From Bernardetia sp. MNP-M8 (GTDB lineage Bacteria; Bacteroidota; Bacteroidia; Cytophagales; Bernardetiaceae), in the NCBI RefSeq assembly GCF_037126285.1, contig NZ_CP147012.1:248001-312000 (forward strand): a stretch of 64,000 bases of DNA, given 5' to 3'. A program made the translations under genes and the position numbers. The notes below the pieces were generated by a model, which did no database searches, had not been told where the DNA came from, and was given only the letters and a program-made list of their open reading frames with translations. Below are positions 25,765 to 35,691 of the stretch, one piece after another (positions within the stretch are counted from its first letter, which is position 1; the number at the start of each line of letters is the position of its first letter).

Positions 25765-27318
25765 TTATCTGTTTCTACCATACTGCTCATGACTAGAAAC
25801 CCAATCAGAAGAAGAAATAGCCGAACCAAGAGAAATTTCACCAGCAAGTACAACAGCAGCGATAATTTCAGCAAGTTTGTTTACTCTATCTCTACCAAAA
25901 CAATCCATCATTTCTAGACACTCTTTTTGAGTAGCCAAACCAACACCACCACCATAAGTAGCAATAATTAGAGAAGGAATAGTAATTGAAATGTAAAGGT
26001 CTCTTTCAGGGGTAAGTTCTGAATAAAGAATACCAGCCGAAGATTCTGAAACGTTGGCTACATCTTGACCAGTAGCAATAAACATAGCTGTAATACCATT
26101 GGCAGAGTGCGCTCCATTATTGTTTGCACCTGAGAGGAATGCTCCAATAGTGGCTACCTGTCCGTGATAAGCCAAAGATTCTGGCTCTACACGCATATTC
26201 TGAATAAGTACGTCTCTAGGAATTGTACATTCTGCAACGACACGCTTACCACGAGTACGCATCACATTGATTTGAGATGCTTTTTTATCAGTTGCAAAAT
26301 TAGATTCTAAATAGAAATGTTCTAGTTTGTTTTCATCATAGTTGTCCAAAATCCAGCTACACGCTGCAAAAGTAGCACGTCCAACCATATTCTGACCTGC
26401 TGCATCACCTGTTTTATAATTGAAACGTAGATAAGCAAACTTATTTGATAGATAACAATCAATATCACTAAGCTTAGCAACACTTGAAGTTGCTTCTGCT
26501 TCTTCTACAATTTTATCATAAATTTCTTTCTTCTTTGTCCAAGCTACAAAATCTCTAGCACCACGAGCATCTTTAAAAACAAAAACAGGCGCACGTTGCA
26601 TAGCATCTCCAATGACCGTACACTTTACTCCACCACTAAGGTTAAGTACCTTCATACCACGATTATAAGAGGCTACTAATGTTCCTTCTGCTGTTGCCAT
26701 TGGAACTAAGAAATCTCCTTTTGCATATTCTCCATCTACTGTAATAGGTCCTGCAATACCAATCGGAATTTGTGCTACACCTACAAAATGCTCACAATTT
26801 CCTGCTGCAATATGTGGGTCGAAAGAGTATTTTGTTACGTGGTCTAATTTTTTACCTGTAACTTGTTCGACAAATTCTTGTCTAGTTTTGATTGCACTTT
26901 CAGCATAATCATCATTTTTATCTCTAGGAATTTTGACTTCTTGATCATTGAAACCTGAAATAGCATCTTGTACTTTAAATTTGAGCTTTCCGAATGGATT
27001 AGCTACAAATGAGATTTGAATATCATGTTTTGCTTCTGGAAGTTTTTCAATATTAGCCAGTACATTAAAACTTTTACTCAATGGAAAATCAATAGGACTA
27101 CTAGAGTCCATGGCAGAAGGCTTAATCATATTTCCGTCTCCCATATCGATTTGAATGTCACTCATCGGAACTTCTTTGCCGTTTATTTCAACGCTGACAA
27201 GCTCACTAAATTTGGCATCACTCAAACGATTTTTGATAGTAAATTGTACTCCTTTGTCTGTATTTTTTAAACTTCCTCGTGAGTAAAGTTGTTTGAGAAT
27301 CAAGCTTGGTATTTGCAT
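25765..27318 (-). CDS. hmgA: Hydroxymethylglutaryl-CoA reductase, class I type
   Basis: A 517-residue enzyme that reduces HMG-CoA to mevalonate, the committed step of the mevalonate route to isoprenoids. The catalytic residues of class I enzymes are all in place: Glu211 in MATAEG, Lys345 in DKKASQIN, Asp419 in TGQDVAN and His510 near the C-terminus. HFVGVAQIPIGIAGPI is the substrate-binding signature, and GDAAGQNM the cofactor segment. Residues 1-150 form an N-terminal region without membrane helices, so the enzyme is soluble. Its neighbours are not mevalonate genes. Other pathway genes must lie elsewhere. Confidence 0.93.
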   Translation of the reverse strand: MQIPSLILKQLYSRGSLKNTDKGVQFTIKNRLSDAKFSELVSVEINGKEVPMSDIQIDMGDGNMIKPSAMDSSSPIDFPLSKSFNVLANIEKLPEAKHDIQISFVANPFGKLKFKVQDAISGFNDQEVKIPRDKNDDYAESAIKTRQEFVEQVTGKKLDHVTKYSFDPHIAAGNCEHFVGVAQIPIGIAGPITVDGEYAKGDFLVPMATAEGTLVASYNRGMKVLNLSGGVKCTVIGDAMQRAPVFVFKDARGARDFVAWTKKKEIYDKIVEEAEATSSVAKLSDIDCYLSNKFAYLRFNYKTGDAAGQNMVGRATFAACSWILDNYDENKLEHFYLESNFATDKKASQINVMRTRGKRVVAECTIPRDVLIQNMRVEPESLAYHGQVATIGAFLSGANNNGAHSANGITAMFIATGQDVANVSESSAGILYSELTPERDLYISITIPSLIIATYGGGVGLATQKECLEMMDCFGRDRVNKLAEIIAAVVLAGEISLGSAISSSDWVSSHEQYGRNR

Positions 27319-27664
27319 AAGTTTTGCAGTAAGGTGTGTGTTAAAAATTTAATTTAGTCATATATATTCTTAAAAGTTAAGCTAATATTGTAAAAAACCA
27401 CTGATAATACAACTTATTTGTTAATGAATTAGCAAATTATTTGGTTTTTTTTCAAAATCCCAACAATTATATCGTCTAAAAACTAAATTTAGATACACTC
27501 ACTTTATACTAACTTTTGTCTAACAAATATTAATGCTTCTAGTTTTAAAAATAAATAGTAATTTTGAAAGTGAGAGCAGTATTTTTCGAACACTATTCTA
27601 AAAAAAACGTATTTAATTTAATAAAACTGTTCATCTACGTACATTATATAGATTATAGCTTTTT
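27319..27664. other. Divergent intergenic region, no gene seen
   Basis: A+T-rich spacer between the divergent HMG-CoA reductase and START-like genes. It must hold promoters for both, but I see no full TTTG/TAnnTTTG pair and no repeat. Confidence 0.4.
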
Positions 27665-28213
27665 ATGAAAAAAAGAACTCTTTTACTTGGAGCTGCATTA
27701 GCAGCTGGTTTTACTTATTGGTGGAAAAAACCAAAAGAAATTAGTTTTGATTATACATTCAAGACCAATTTTTCACCTACCGTACTTTGGACATATATAG
27801 AAGAAGCCTTTCGAAACTCAAAAGAAAGCGAACTTTGGATTCAACATTTAGAAGAATTAGAAACAACAGGAATAGAGGCAGGAAATAAAGTAATGGCAAT
27901 TTATAAAACACCTCTTTTTGCTAAAGTGCATCATTATTATATTACAGAAGCAAGTTATGGAAAATATTTTGTCTATGAACCTGTTGCCGAACATCCATTA
28001 AAAGGGCGTGCAATTGTAGAGATTACACCCACAAAAAGAGGATGTAATTTGCGTTGGAGAGGAAAATATTATTTCAAGGGAATGCCACTTGCTGCAATTT
28101 ATTTAGTAGGTTATTTTGAAAAGGCTTTTTTTAAAGGACTTCAAGAAAATTTATATAAAATAGAGCCTCGTATGCCTCAAAATATGCAGGTTGTTGATAG
28201 AATTTATGATTAG
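27665..28213 (+). CDS. SRPBCC/START-like domain protein
   Basis: A 182-residue protein with a short N-terminal hydrophobic segment (LLLGAALAAGFTYWW) that could anchor it. The rest looks like a polyketide-cyclase/START-like helix-grip fold: FSPTVLWTYIEEAF, WIQHLEELETTGIEAGNKVMAIYKTP, then strands and a long C-terminal helix GYFEKAFFKGLQENLYKI. Such folds bind a hydrophobic ligand, which cannot be named. It lies 12 bases before the AraC regulator gene and is probably co-transcribed with it. Confidence 0.7.
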   Translation: MKKRTLLLGAALAAGFTYWWKKPKEISFDYTFKTNFSPTVLWTYIEEAFRNSKESELWIQHLEELETTGIEAGNKVMAIYKTPLFAKVHHYYITEASYGKYFVYEPVAEHPLKGRAIVEITPTKRGCNLRWRGKYYFKGMPLAAIYLVGYFEKAFFKGLQENLYKIEPRMPQNMQVVDRIYD

Positions 28214-28225
28214 ATGTATTGACTG

Positions 28226-29053
28226 ATGAATATTTCAAAAATTGAACGAATTAAGTTACAGAGTTTAGACAATTTAGAATTATTTTCTACATATAACTCT
28301 AATCAAGATTTTCCTTTGCACTATCATGAAACATTTTGTATTTCTAGTATAGAAAAAGGAGCTTTTATAGAAAATGATAAAATTGCCTTGCAAAACTCGC
28401 TACTTATTTCGAATCCTTTAGAAATACATAAAAATAGTGCTTTTCAAAATCTAGATTATTCTATCAAAACGTTATATATCAGTAAGGATATTTTTAAATT
28501 TGCTTTAGGAAAAAACAAAGTAAATGATGATTTTTTATTACAAAATCTAATTACAGATACTTTTCTTTTTAATAAATTCAATCAATTATCTAATCAAATT
28601 GTAGCTTATAAAAAGAATGATTTTGGTGATAGTTTTGAAAACCAATTTATAGGATTTATTCAAGAAATTGGACAGTACGAATCTTCTAAAAAAAATAAAA
28701 CAACTGCTACCAATATAACCCAAACACCTACTTGGTTAAATGACACAAAGCAGTATTTAATTGCTAATTTAGACCAAAAAATAAGTTTGGAGGCTCTAGC
28801 CAATCAGACAAAACTAGATAAATTTCAATTTATTAGAGCTTTTAAAAAATATGTTGGTCTTACCCCCTTTCAGTACATTCTTTTGAGCAGAATATCGCTT
28901 GCCAAACAATTACTTCAAGAAGGAAATTCTATCACAGAAACAGCTTTAGATGCTGGATTTTATGACCAAAGTAATTTTGCAAATTACTTCAAAAACTATG
29001 TTGGTGTAACACCTAGAAATTATCAACAGAGCTTCAATATTTTACAAGATTAA
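28226..29053 (+). CDS. AraC-family transcriptional regulator
   Basis: A 275-residue regulator. Residues about 10-100 form a cupin-like sensor domain (FPLHYHETFCISSIEKGAFI). Residues about 175-270 form the AraC double helix-turn-helix: ISLEALANQTKLDKFQFIRAFKKYVGLTPFQYI for the first, and ITETALDAGFYDQSNFANYFKNYVGVTPRNY for the second. It probably senses a small molecule and activates nearby genes. Candidates are the START-like gene upstream and the serine hydrolase gene downstream. Confidence 0.92.
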   Translation: MNISKIERIKLQSLDNLELFSTYNSNQDFPLHYHETFCISSIEKGAFIENDKIALQNSLLISNPLEIHKNSAFQNLDYSIKTLYISKDIFKFALGKNKVNDDFLLQNLITDTFLFNKFNQLSNQIVAYKKNDFGDSFENQFIGFIQEIGQYESSKKNKTTATNITQTPTWLNDTKQYLIANLDQKISLEALANQTKLDKFQFIRAFKKYVGLTPFQYILLSRISLAKQLLQEGNSITETALDAGFYDQSNFANYFKNYVGVTPRNYQQSFNILQD

Positions 29054-29132
29054 GGAAAAGAGGTGTTTTATCTTTGAGAAAATTATTTTTTAACTCTAAT
29101 TTTTAGATTTTCTCACCAAAACACTATCATCT

Positions 29133-30362
29133 ATGAAAGATTCTCTTAAAACTTTCTTGTTAATTCTCTTATCTTCTCTCACTATTAGCTGCTCAAAAGA
29201 AGTTTTACCTCAAATCAATACTGCCCAAGAACTAGACGCTTCTCTTCAAAAAAGCTATGAAAAATCTAACTTTGGAGGTTTTTCAGTTGCTGTTATCAAA
29301 AATGGTGAAGTAGCTTTTCAGAAAAGTTATGGTAAAGCTAACATTGAAAAAAATATTGATTTGACCAATGAAATGTCAATGAATATTGCTTCGATTAGTA
29401 AAGTATTTATTGGAATTTCACTTGTTAAAGCTATTGAAGATAGATATTTTACCTTAGAAACTCCTATTAATTCTATTTTACCTTTTGAAGTAATCAATCC
29501 AAATTTTCCAAATGAACCTATTTTAATTAAACATTTAGTTACTCATACTTCTGGAATCAAAGATAGTGAGTCTGTTTATTTTCAAAATTACAGTATTTTG
29601 GAAGGAGAAGATATTTCTACAAAAGGAGCGCAAAGAATGATACAAGAATTAGGAATCAAAACAAACGGAAATGTTCTTTCACTTGAAAATTTTACAAAAT
29701 TATATCTTTCCACAACAGGAACTCTTTATCATTCAGATAATTTTGTAAATGCTTCTACTGGAACTGAGTATGAATATAGTAATACTGGCTCTGCATTGGC
29801 AGCTTACCTTATTGAAATTGTCACTCAAACTCCTTTTGATGTCTATTCAAAACAAGTTATTTTTGAACCTTTGCAAATGAGTCATACAGCTTGGAGAAAA
29901 TCAGAATTAAATGCTGAGTTAGTTTCTACTCAGTTTTTTGATGCAGAAACTCCTCTTCCTGCTTATACAATGGCAACTTATCCAGATGGTGCTTTACTCA
30001 CTTCTATTGAAGATATGACGATTTTCATGCAAGAAATGATAAAAGCAAAAACAGGACAATCCTCTTTACTACTCTCAAAAGAATCATATCAACTTCTCTT
30101 TGATAAGAAACTAAAAACAAGACCAAAACAAATGCCTGAGAGAGAAGATAATTATGGTGTTTTTTGGCTTTGGTCTACAAATGGTCGTATCGGACACACA
30201 GGAGGAGACATTGGAACAACTACTTTTTTCGGATTTGATCCAAATACACAATCAGGCTCAATAGTTTTGATAAATTCTAATGTAGAAGAAGCTGGCGAGT
30301 TAGCTCTTGAAGTATTGAGTGAAATTGTAAGAGCTTATAAGTCTTTTGAAGCTGCAAAATAA
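29133..30362 (+). CDS. Serine hydrolase lipoprotein, beta-lactamase (class C) family
   Basis: A 409-residue lipoprotein (lipobox Cys20 in LTISC). The penicillin-binding fold is shown by Ser87-x-x-Lys90 in IASISKVF, the Tyr-x-Asn of YEYSNTGSALAAY near residue 214, and HTGG near 355. Such enzymes include esterases, D-aminopeptidases and peptidoglycan peptidases; true beta-lactamase activity is less likely. A TATCTTTG box at 29069-29076 may be a -7 element, with no good -33. It could belong to the AraC regulator's target set because it follows on the same strand. Confidence 0.88.
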   Translation: MKDSLKTFLLILLSSLTISCSKEVLPQINTAQELDASLQKSYEKSNFGGFSVAVIKNGEVAFQKSYGKANIEKNIDLTNEMSMNIASISKVFIGISLVKAIEDRYFTLETPINSILPFEVINPNFPNEPILIKHLVTHTSGIKDSESVYFQNYSILEGEDISTKGAQRMIQELGIKTNGNVLSLENFTKLYLSTTGTLYHSDNFVNASTGTEYEYSNTGSALAAYLIEIVTQTPFDVYSKQVIFEPLQMSHTAWRKSELNAELVSTQFFDAETPLPAYTMATYPDGALLTSIEDMTIFMQEMIKAKTGQSSLLLSKESYQLLFDKKLKTRPKQMPEREDNYGVFWLWSTNGRIGHTGGDIGTTTFFGFDPNTQSGSIVLINSNVEEAGELALEVLSEIVRAYKSFEAAK

Positions 30363-30459
30363 TATCTATTGATTTTATTAAAATCCTTTTTACTTCAAAA
30401 CAGTAAGAAGGATTTTTGCGTAAACAAGTGAATACATTTTCTATTCTCACTTTCAATTT

Positions 30460-31368
30460 ATGCACATTCACAAAATCCACAGACAAAAACATTTTGACTT
30501 TTTAAATGAAAATCGTAAAGACCCGATTACAGGAGATTTGATTGTGGCAGGAAATGAAGTTGTTTTTTGTGAGGAATGCAAATCAGCTTTTCTAAAAGAG
30601 ACATGGGAATATTTGGGTGGAAAACATTGTGATTCTTCTGAAACACTTATTAACTTTCCTATTCAAAAAACATTAGAACTTCGTGTTTTACAAGATGCAA
30701 ATTCCTTACTTTTTCCTATAAAAGGGTCAGAAAACGAGAGTTTTGAGAGTTTTGGATATAAATTAGATGATTATTTTTGGAAGAAAATCAAAGTCAATTT
30801 ACGTATTGATACACAAATTCAGAGAACAGTTGAAAAGAATAGTGATTTCTCTGCGATTATAAAGTATATAATTTATACTGCAATAGGAGTAATTGTTTGT
30901 ATTTGTATCATTGTAGGAATGATAATAGACTTTTCCGACCAAGGATATATAGTATTAATGGCAATAGCAGCAGGATTCATATCATTACCCTTTATTCTTG
31001 ATGAATATGGTACAATAAGTATTTATGAACCTAGAATTTCTTTTTTATACCCAAAAGAAGCATTACTTCATTTTAAAGACGATGCTGTTTTGGTTTATTT
31101 TGATAAATCAAAAAGTGCCTACAGTATTGAATATACAGATATTACTCAAATTGTTTTTTCAAATCAAAACATTACTATTTGTACTACGAATGCACATCAA
31201 AACACATTTCGTTTAGTTGAAATTTCATCAGAACAAATTGAAAAGATTATTCATTGTGTATATAAACTCTCTTCTTCTACTTTGATGATATTTAAAAATC
31301 AGCATCCAATTATAAAAAAACTTGTGAAGAGTTTAGAGACAGAATATAAAAGTATTTGGATAGAATAA
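30460..31368 (+). CDS. Membrane protein with U-box/RING-like N-terminus
   Basis: A 302-residue protein. Residues 20-60 read RKDPITGDLIVAGNEVVFC...C...W..L..KHC. This resembles the DPIT start and W/C end of U-box and RING treble-clef domains, with Cys37, Cys40 and Cys57 left as possible zinc ligands. Two membrane segments follow (about 126-150 and 157-175). The C-terminal cytosolic part (about 185-300) has alternating strands such as ALLHFKDDAVLVYFDKS and TICTTNAHQNTFRLVEI, like a small PH-type domain. I cannot name a family. It lies 97 bases after the serine hydrolase gene on the same strand. Confidence 0.65.
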   Translation: MHIHKIHRQKHFDFLNENRKDPITGDLIVAGNEVVFCEECKSAFLKETWEYLGGKHCDSSETLINFPIQKTLELRVLQDANSLLFPIKGSENESFESFGYKLDDYFWKKIKVNLRIDTQIQRTVEKNSDFSAIIKYIIYTAIGVIVCICIIVGMIIDFSDQGYIVLMAIAAGFISLPFILDEYGTISIYEPRISFLYPKEALLHFKDDAVLVYFDKSKSAYSIEYTDITQIVFSNQNITICTTNAHQNTFRLVEISSEQIEKIIHCVYKLSSSTLMIFKNQHPIIKKLVKSLETEYKSIWIE

Positions 31369-31849
31369 TGTAATTTATTTCTCTATGATATTCACAAATA
31401 AAACTCTAATTCCCCTTTTTGGTGTCTCCACTGACGATTTCATCACCCGTGTCTAATTACTATAAGTTTAATTGATAATTCTGTTTAGCATAGTTCAAAA
31501 TTCAATAAAAAAGCTATGTCGATTGTGGTATTTCCAGCTCAAAAAAGAATGAAGAACTCTAAACAAAATATTTATTTATACAAATTTTGTATAATTCAAA
31601 AATAAATATTAACTTTGCAGTTCGTTAAAAAGCGGGTAGATAACAAAATTTAGACTTTTTAGAACAAAATAAGAACTAAAATAAGCTCTGAATTTAGAAA
31701 AAATAATCCCTATTTGATAGTTTATTCTATTAAACAGCGTTGTTCTGCCTCTATATAGAATAAAAATAAGTGTTTTGAACGATTAATTTTTCATTCTATT
31801 TTTATCTAAATTCTAAACTTATTAAAATCTAAAATCTAAATTTAATTTT
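31369..31849. other. Leader and upstream region of the infA cluster
   Basis: No gene seen. It holds a partial copy of the 19.4-kb repeat (TGTCTCCACTGACG near 31421), the infA promoter, and a heptamer array at 31806-31847 (CTAAATT, CTAAACT, TATTAAA, ATCTAAA, ATCTAAA, TTTAATT) that ends two bases before the infA start codon. Confidence 0.6.
31586..31617 (+). promoter_or_regulatory. Bacteroidota-type promoter of infA
   Basis: TTTG at 31586-31589 and TAACTTTG at 31610-31617 with a 20-base spacer. infA begins 232 bases downstream, leaving a long leader. Confidence 0.7.
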
Positions 31850-32068
31850 ATGGCTAAACAAGACAGCATCGAACAAGACGGAACAGTATCAGAAGCATTA
31901 TCAAATGCTATGTTTCGTGTTTCTCTACAAAACGGACACGAAGTAACTGCTCATATTTCTGGAAAAATGCGTATGAATTATATCAAAATTCTTCCAGGAG
32001 ATAAAGTAAAGTTAGAAATGTCGCCGTATGATTTGACTAAAGCCCGTATCGTATATCGCTACAAATAA
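31850..32068 (+). CDS. infA: Translation initiation factor IF-1
   Basis: A 72-residue OB-fold protein that binds the ribosomal A site during initiation. The sequence from [20 protein letters not shown] through [19 protein letters not shown] to [11 protein letters not shown] is a full-length IF-1. It opens the alpha-type cluster infA-rpmJ-rpsM-rpsK-rpsD-rpoA-rplQ, in the usual order for Bacteroidota. Confidence 0.98.
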   Translation: MAKQDSIEQDGTVSEALSNAMFRVSLQNGHEVTAHISGKMRMNYIKILPGDKVKLEMSPYDLTKARIVYRYK

Positions 32069-32183
32069 AAATGTAGGTCGTATTTAGATTCTTTACTTAA
32101 TTGTTGCTGATTAAAAAAGAAATTAGAAACGGCGTTCTTTTTTTCTTTATATAAATAAACTTTTCACATTAATTTTCAAAACT

Positions 32184-32300
32184 ATGAAAGTTAGAGCTTC
32201 CGTAAAAAAGCGTAGCGTAGATTGTAAAATCGTACGTCGCAATGGAAAAGTTTACGTTATCAACAAGAAAAACCCTCGCTTTAAGCAGCGTCAAGGTTAA
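32184..32300 (+). CDS. rpmJ: 50S ribosomal protein L36
   Basis: A 38-residue protein found by reading the + strand: [20 protein letters not shown] and then [11 protein letters not shown]. Only one Cys (Cys14) remains of the zinc-binding set, so this is the zinc-free (C-minus) form of L36. It lies between infA and rpsM as expected. The start ATG at 32184 gives the exact family length. Confidence 0.96.
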   Translation: MKVRASVKKRSVDCKIVRRNGKVYVINKKNPRFKQRQG

Positions 32301-32405
32301 TTTTGTTTTTTTTGATGTAATTTGATTTTTATTAAATTAACTACAGTCAAAAAATGCGTAACCTTTTTATATTAGGAAATAAAAATTAAGTAAAAAACGG
32401 ATTTC

Positions 32406-32437
32406 ATTCGTAATTTTTAATTTTTAATTCGTAATTG
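32406..32437. repeat. Heptamer array ATTCGTA/ATTTTTA
   Basis: ATTCGTA, ATTTTTA, ATTTTTA, ATTCGTA and ATTG in one register, ending 36 bases before rpsM. Confidence 0.85.
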
Positions 32438-32473
32438 TTTTAATAAATCATCACTTAGAATTAATCAGCTAAT

Positions 32474-32842
32474 ATGGCAAGGATTCAAGGTGTCGATATT
32501 CCAGATAATAAGCGTGGAGTCATTAGTTTGACATACATCTTTGGTATTGGAAACACTCGTGCAGCTCAAATTTTAGATGCAGCAGGAGTTGACCAAAACA
32601 CAAAAGCTAAAGATTGGTCTGACGATGAAGCTAAAGCTATTCGTGAATATATCGGCGAAAACTTCAAAGTAGAAGGTGAACTAAAATCCGAAGTACAACT
32701 AAACATCAAACGTTTGATGGATATTGGTTGTTATCGTGGTTTACGCCATCGTAAAGGACTTCCTGTAAGAGGACAACGTACACAAACAAATGCACGTACT
32801 CGCAAAGGAAAACCAAAAACGGTTGCAAACAAAAAGAAATAA
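32474..32842 (+). CDS. rpsM: 30S ribosomal protein S13
   Basis: A 122-residue protein of the small-subunit head. [20 protein letters not shown] at the start, [20 protein letters not shown] in the helix-turn and the Lys-rich tail [15 protein letters not shown] are all typical. The gap before it carries a heptamer array. Nothing anomalous in its length. Confidence 0.98.
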   Translation: MARIQGVDIPDNKRGVISLTYIFGIGNTRAAQILDAAGVDQNTKAKDWSDDEAKAIREYIGENFKVEGELKSEVQLNIKRLMDIGCYRGLRHRKGLPVRGQRTQTNARTRKGKPKTVANKKK

Positions 32843-32940
32843 TAATTTTTACTTTTATCTTTATTATAATAATAAAGATAAGAAAAAGTCTAGTAGAAGA
32901 AATATAATTGTGATATGTACAATTAATGTATATGAATTTC

Positions 32941-32965
32941 ATTTTTAATTCGTAATTCGTAATTG
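32941..32965. repeat. Heptamer array ATTTTTA/ATTCGTA
   Basis: ATTTTTA, ATTCGTA, ATTCGTA and ATTG, 34 bases before rpsK; same family and orientation as at 32406 and 19681. Confidence 0.85.
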
Positions 32966-32998
32966 ATTTTCTGATGCAGCTTAAACGTTTAAAAACTT

Positions 32999-33391
32999 AT
33001 GGCACAAAAGCGTAAAGACAAAGCCAAAAAACGAGTAGTGAAAGTTGCTGCTGTGGGACAAGCTCACATCAAAGCATCTTTTAACAACGTTATTATTTCT
33101 ATGACTAACGAAGCAGGTCAAGTTATCACTTGGGCAACAGCAGGCAAAATGGGTTTCAGAGGTTCTAAAAAGAACACTCCGTATGCAGCTCAAACAGCAG
33201 CTCGTGATTGCGCTCAACGTGCTTACGACTTAGGTCTTCGCAAAGTAGAAGTATTTGTCAAAGGACCAGGTTCTGGTCGTGAGGCAGCTATTCGTACAAT
33301 CCATAGTGTTGGTATTGATATTACATCTATCAAAGATGTAACTCCTCTTCCTCACAACGGTTGTCGTCCTCCAAAACGTCGTAGAGTATAA
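32999..33391 (+). CDS. rpsK: 30S ribosomal protein S11
   Basis: A 130-residue platform protein of the small subunit. [53 protein letters not shown] and [13 protein letters not shown] are family hallmarks. The Asn-Gly of PHNG is the site known in other bacteria to form isoaspartate. Followed by an exceptional 575-base gap. Confidence 0.98.
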   Translation: MAQKRKDKAKKRVVKVAAVGQAHIKASFNNVIISMTNEAGQVITWATAGKMGFRGSKKNTPYAAQTAARDCAQRAYDLGLRKVEVFVKGPGSGREAAIRTIHSVGIDITSIKDVTPLPHNGCRPPKRRRV

Positions 33392-33966
33392 TTTTAATTG
33401 TCAAGACATTTTAAAATGTCAGGCAATTTTAGTTTAACAAAACGATAAAAAAGGAAAAATAGCAACTTGTTATTTTCACTCTTAAAATGTAGCTTAGACT
33501 TTAGTCTGAGCAAACAGGCTAAGAACATTTAGATAGAATTTTCTGTCTCGCTTCTTTCCAATTCTAGCGTAAAAAGAATAGTGAGTTGAAACGTTTAGGA
33601 GTTATTCTCCCTTGTTGCGTGCTTTAGATAGAATTTAGATATAGTTTTTATAGTTATAGATATTTTAAATCGACTGGCTCGGCAACTCTTATTTTTTTGG
33701 AAACGGATTAGTTATAACCTTTCTAATCGTCTGTTTTCTAAGAGATTTAATTAAGTTTGACAGTAATTATCACTCTTAATTTATACAATCATATAAAAAT
33801 AAGTAACGTAGAGAAGGACTAGAATACCCCGTTTAGCTCACGACTGTATAAATCCGAAAAAATGTAAATTTCGTTTTCTAGAAAACGATTTGTTTACAGA
33901 GCATCAATGATTTATACTTTTAGAATTTATTTTTAATTTTCGTAAAACACGAAAAATACAAACAGT
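33392..33966 (+). promoter_or_regulatory. Long structured gap between rpsK and rpsD, possible leader
   Basis: No gene fits here. Several hairpins are visible: GACATTTTAAAATGTC (33405-33420); a stem of AAATGT-GCTTAG with CTAAG-ACATTT around GACTTTAGTC (about 33486-33532); CGTTTTCTAGAAAACG (33872-33887), extended by GTAAA/TTTAC; and TTTTCGT/ACGAAAA (about 33939-33957) just before rpsD. S4 regulates this operon by binding mRNA in several bacteria. This gap would be the natural place for such a site or for a separate rpsD promoter. That is inference. Confidence 0.4.
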
Positions 33967-34572
33967 ATGGCACGTTATACAGGACCTACGGCAAAAATTG
34001 CAAGACGTTTCGGAGAGGCAATCTTCGGCCCGAGCAAAGCCCTAAAGAAAAAAGCTTATCCGCCGGGTCAGCACGGAAAAGGTCGTCGTCGTAAAGTATC
34101 AGATTATGCAGTCCAGTTAATGGAAAAGCAAAAAGCTAAACATACTTACGGTGTACTTGAGCGTCAATTTTCAAATGTATTTAAGCACGCAGTAAGAGCG
34201 CAAGGCTCAACAGGTGAGAATCTTTTGAAATTCTTAGAAACTCGTTTAGATAATGTTGTGTATCGTTTAGGTATTGCACCTACTCGTAGAGCTGCTCGTC
34301 AGCTTGTTTCTCACAAACACATTACAGTAAACGGAGAAATCGTAAACATTGCTTCTTATTCATTACGCCCTGGCGATATCGTTGGAGTACGTGAAAAGTC
34401 AAAATCTTTGCAAATTATTACTGATGCTTTGAGTGGAAGAGCAAATGCTCGTTACTCTTGGTTAGAATGGGATAATACAGAGCTTCAAGGCAGATTTATG
34501 ATGCTTCCAGAGCGTGAGGAAATTCCAGAGAACATTCAAGAACGTTTAATCGTTGAGTTGTACTCTAAATAA
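33967..34572 (+). CDS. rpsD: 30S ribosomal protein S4
   Basis: A 201-residue primary 16S rRNA-binding protein. [20 protein letters not shown], the Lys/Arg-rich [20 protein letters not shown] and the S4 RNA-binding domain [31 protein letters not shown] are present. It lacks the N-terminal zinc-binding Cys cluster (zinc-free form). In many bacteria S4 represses this cluster; see the structured gap upstream. Confidence 0.98.
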   Translation: MARYTGPTAKIARRFGEAIFGPSKALKKKAYPPGQHGKGRRRKVSDYAVQLMEKQKAKHTYGVLERQFSNVFKHAVRAQGSTGENLLKFLETRLDNVVYRLGIAPTRRAARQLVSHKHITVNGEIVNIASYSLRPGDIVGVREKSKSLQIITDALSGRANARYSWLEWDNTELQGRFMMLPEREEIPENIQERLIVELYSK

Positions 34573-34689
34573 TCCTAGCTTATACAACCTATTTATTCAG
34601 GTTACAATTATTAGACAGTTACAAACTGTTTATTACCTGTTAGGTTATCAATTCTTTAAAAAAACACTTCAAAATATACAGTAAGTTCT

Positions 34690-35682
34690 ATGGCAGTATT
34701 AGCGTTTCAAATGCCCGACAAAGTGGTAATGGAGAAAGCCGATGATTTTCACGGTATTTTCGAATTCAAACCATTAGAACCAGGTTATGGTGTAACTGTT
34801 GGTAACGCACTTCGTCGTGTATTGCTTTCTTCATTAGAAGGATATGCAATTATCGGTATCAAAATGGGTTCAGTTTTACATGAGTTTTCTACCGTCGAAG
34901 GCGTTGTAGAAGATGTAAGTGAAATTATTTTGAATTTAAAGATGTTGCGTCTTAAAAAATTAGTAGAAGATGAATCTAGTCAGAGGATTACAATTCAACT
35001 TTCTGGAAAATCTGAACTAACTGGAAAAGACATCACAGATGCTACTAATGAATTTGAGGTGTTGAATCCAGAATTGGTAATCTGTCACATGGACGAATCA
35101 GTAGAACTCGAACTTGAACTTTTCTTAGACAAAGGACGTGGATACGTTCCTGCTGAGGAAAACCGTCAAGCAGAAAATTCTGCAAGCTATATTCCAATAG
35201 ATGCTATCTATACGCCAATTAAAAACGTAACTTATAGCATCGAAAACACTCGTGTTGAGCAAAAAACGGATTATGAGAAGTTAGTTATGGATATCCAAAC
35301 TGACGGTTCTATTCATCCTGAAGATGCTCTTAAAGGTGCAGCTCATTTACTTATGCGTCATTTGGCTCTAATTTCTGACCAAAACATTACGCTTGATTAT
35401 TTAGAAACACAACAAGAGGAGGAAGTAGATGAAGAATTTGTAAGAATGCGTAAGCAACTCAAAACAGCTCTTTCAGAAATGGATTTGTCTGTTCGTGCTT
35501 ATAACTGTCTTAAAGCAGCAAACATTCGTACACTTGGCGACCTTGTAAGTTTGGAAATTTCTGATATGATGAAATTCCGTAACTTTGGTAAGAAATCACT
35601 TACTGAATTGGAACAACTTGTATCTGATTTGGGACTTACTTTTGGATTAGACATCGTTAAGTACAAATTAGACGAAGATTAA
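34690..35682 (+). CDS. rpoA: DNA-directed RNA polymerase subunit alpha
   Basis: A 330-residue subunit. The N-terminal domain (about 1-235) contains [20 protein letters not shown], the beta/beta'-assembly segment. A flexible linker ([11 protein letters not shown]) leads to the C-terminal domain (about 255-325) with [21 protein letters not shown], which binds promoter DNA and activators. Normal length and position between rpsD and rplQ. Confidence 0.98.
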   Translation: MAVLAFQMPDKVVMEKADDFHGIFEFKPLEPGYGVTVGNALRRVLLSSLEGYAIIGIKMGSVLHEFSTVEGVVEDVSEIILNLKMLRLKKLVEDESSQRITIQLSGKSELTGKDITDATNEFEVLNPELVICHMDESVELELELFLDKGRGYVPAEENRQAENSASYIPIDAIYTPIKNVTYSIENTRVEQKTDYEKLVMDIQTDGSIHPEDALKGAAHLLMRHLALISDQNITLDYLETQQEEEVDEEFVRMRKQLKTALSEMDLSVRAYNCLKAANIRTLGDLVSLEISDMMKFRNFGKKSLTELEQLVSDLGLTFGLDIVKYKLDED

Positions 35683-35691
35683 TTTTGAAAT

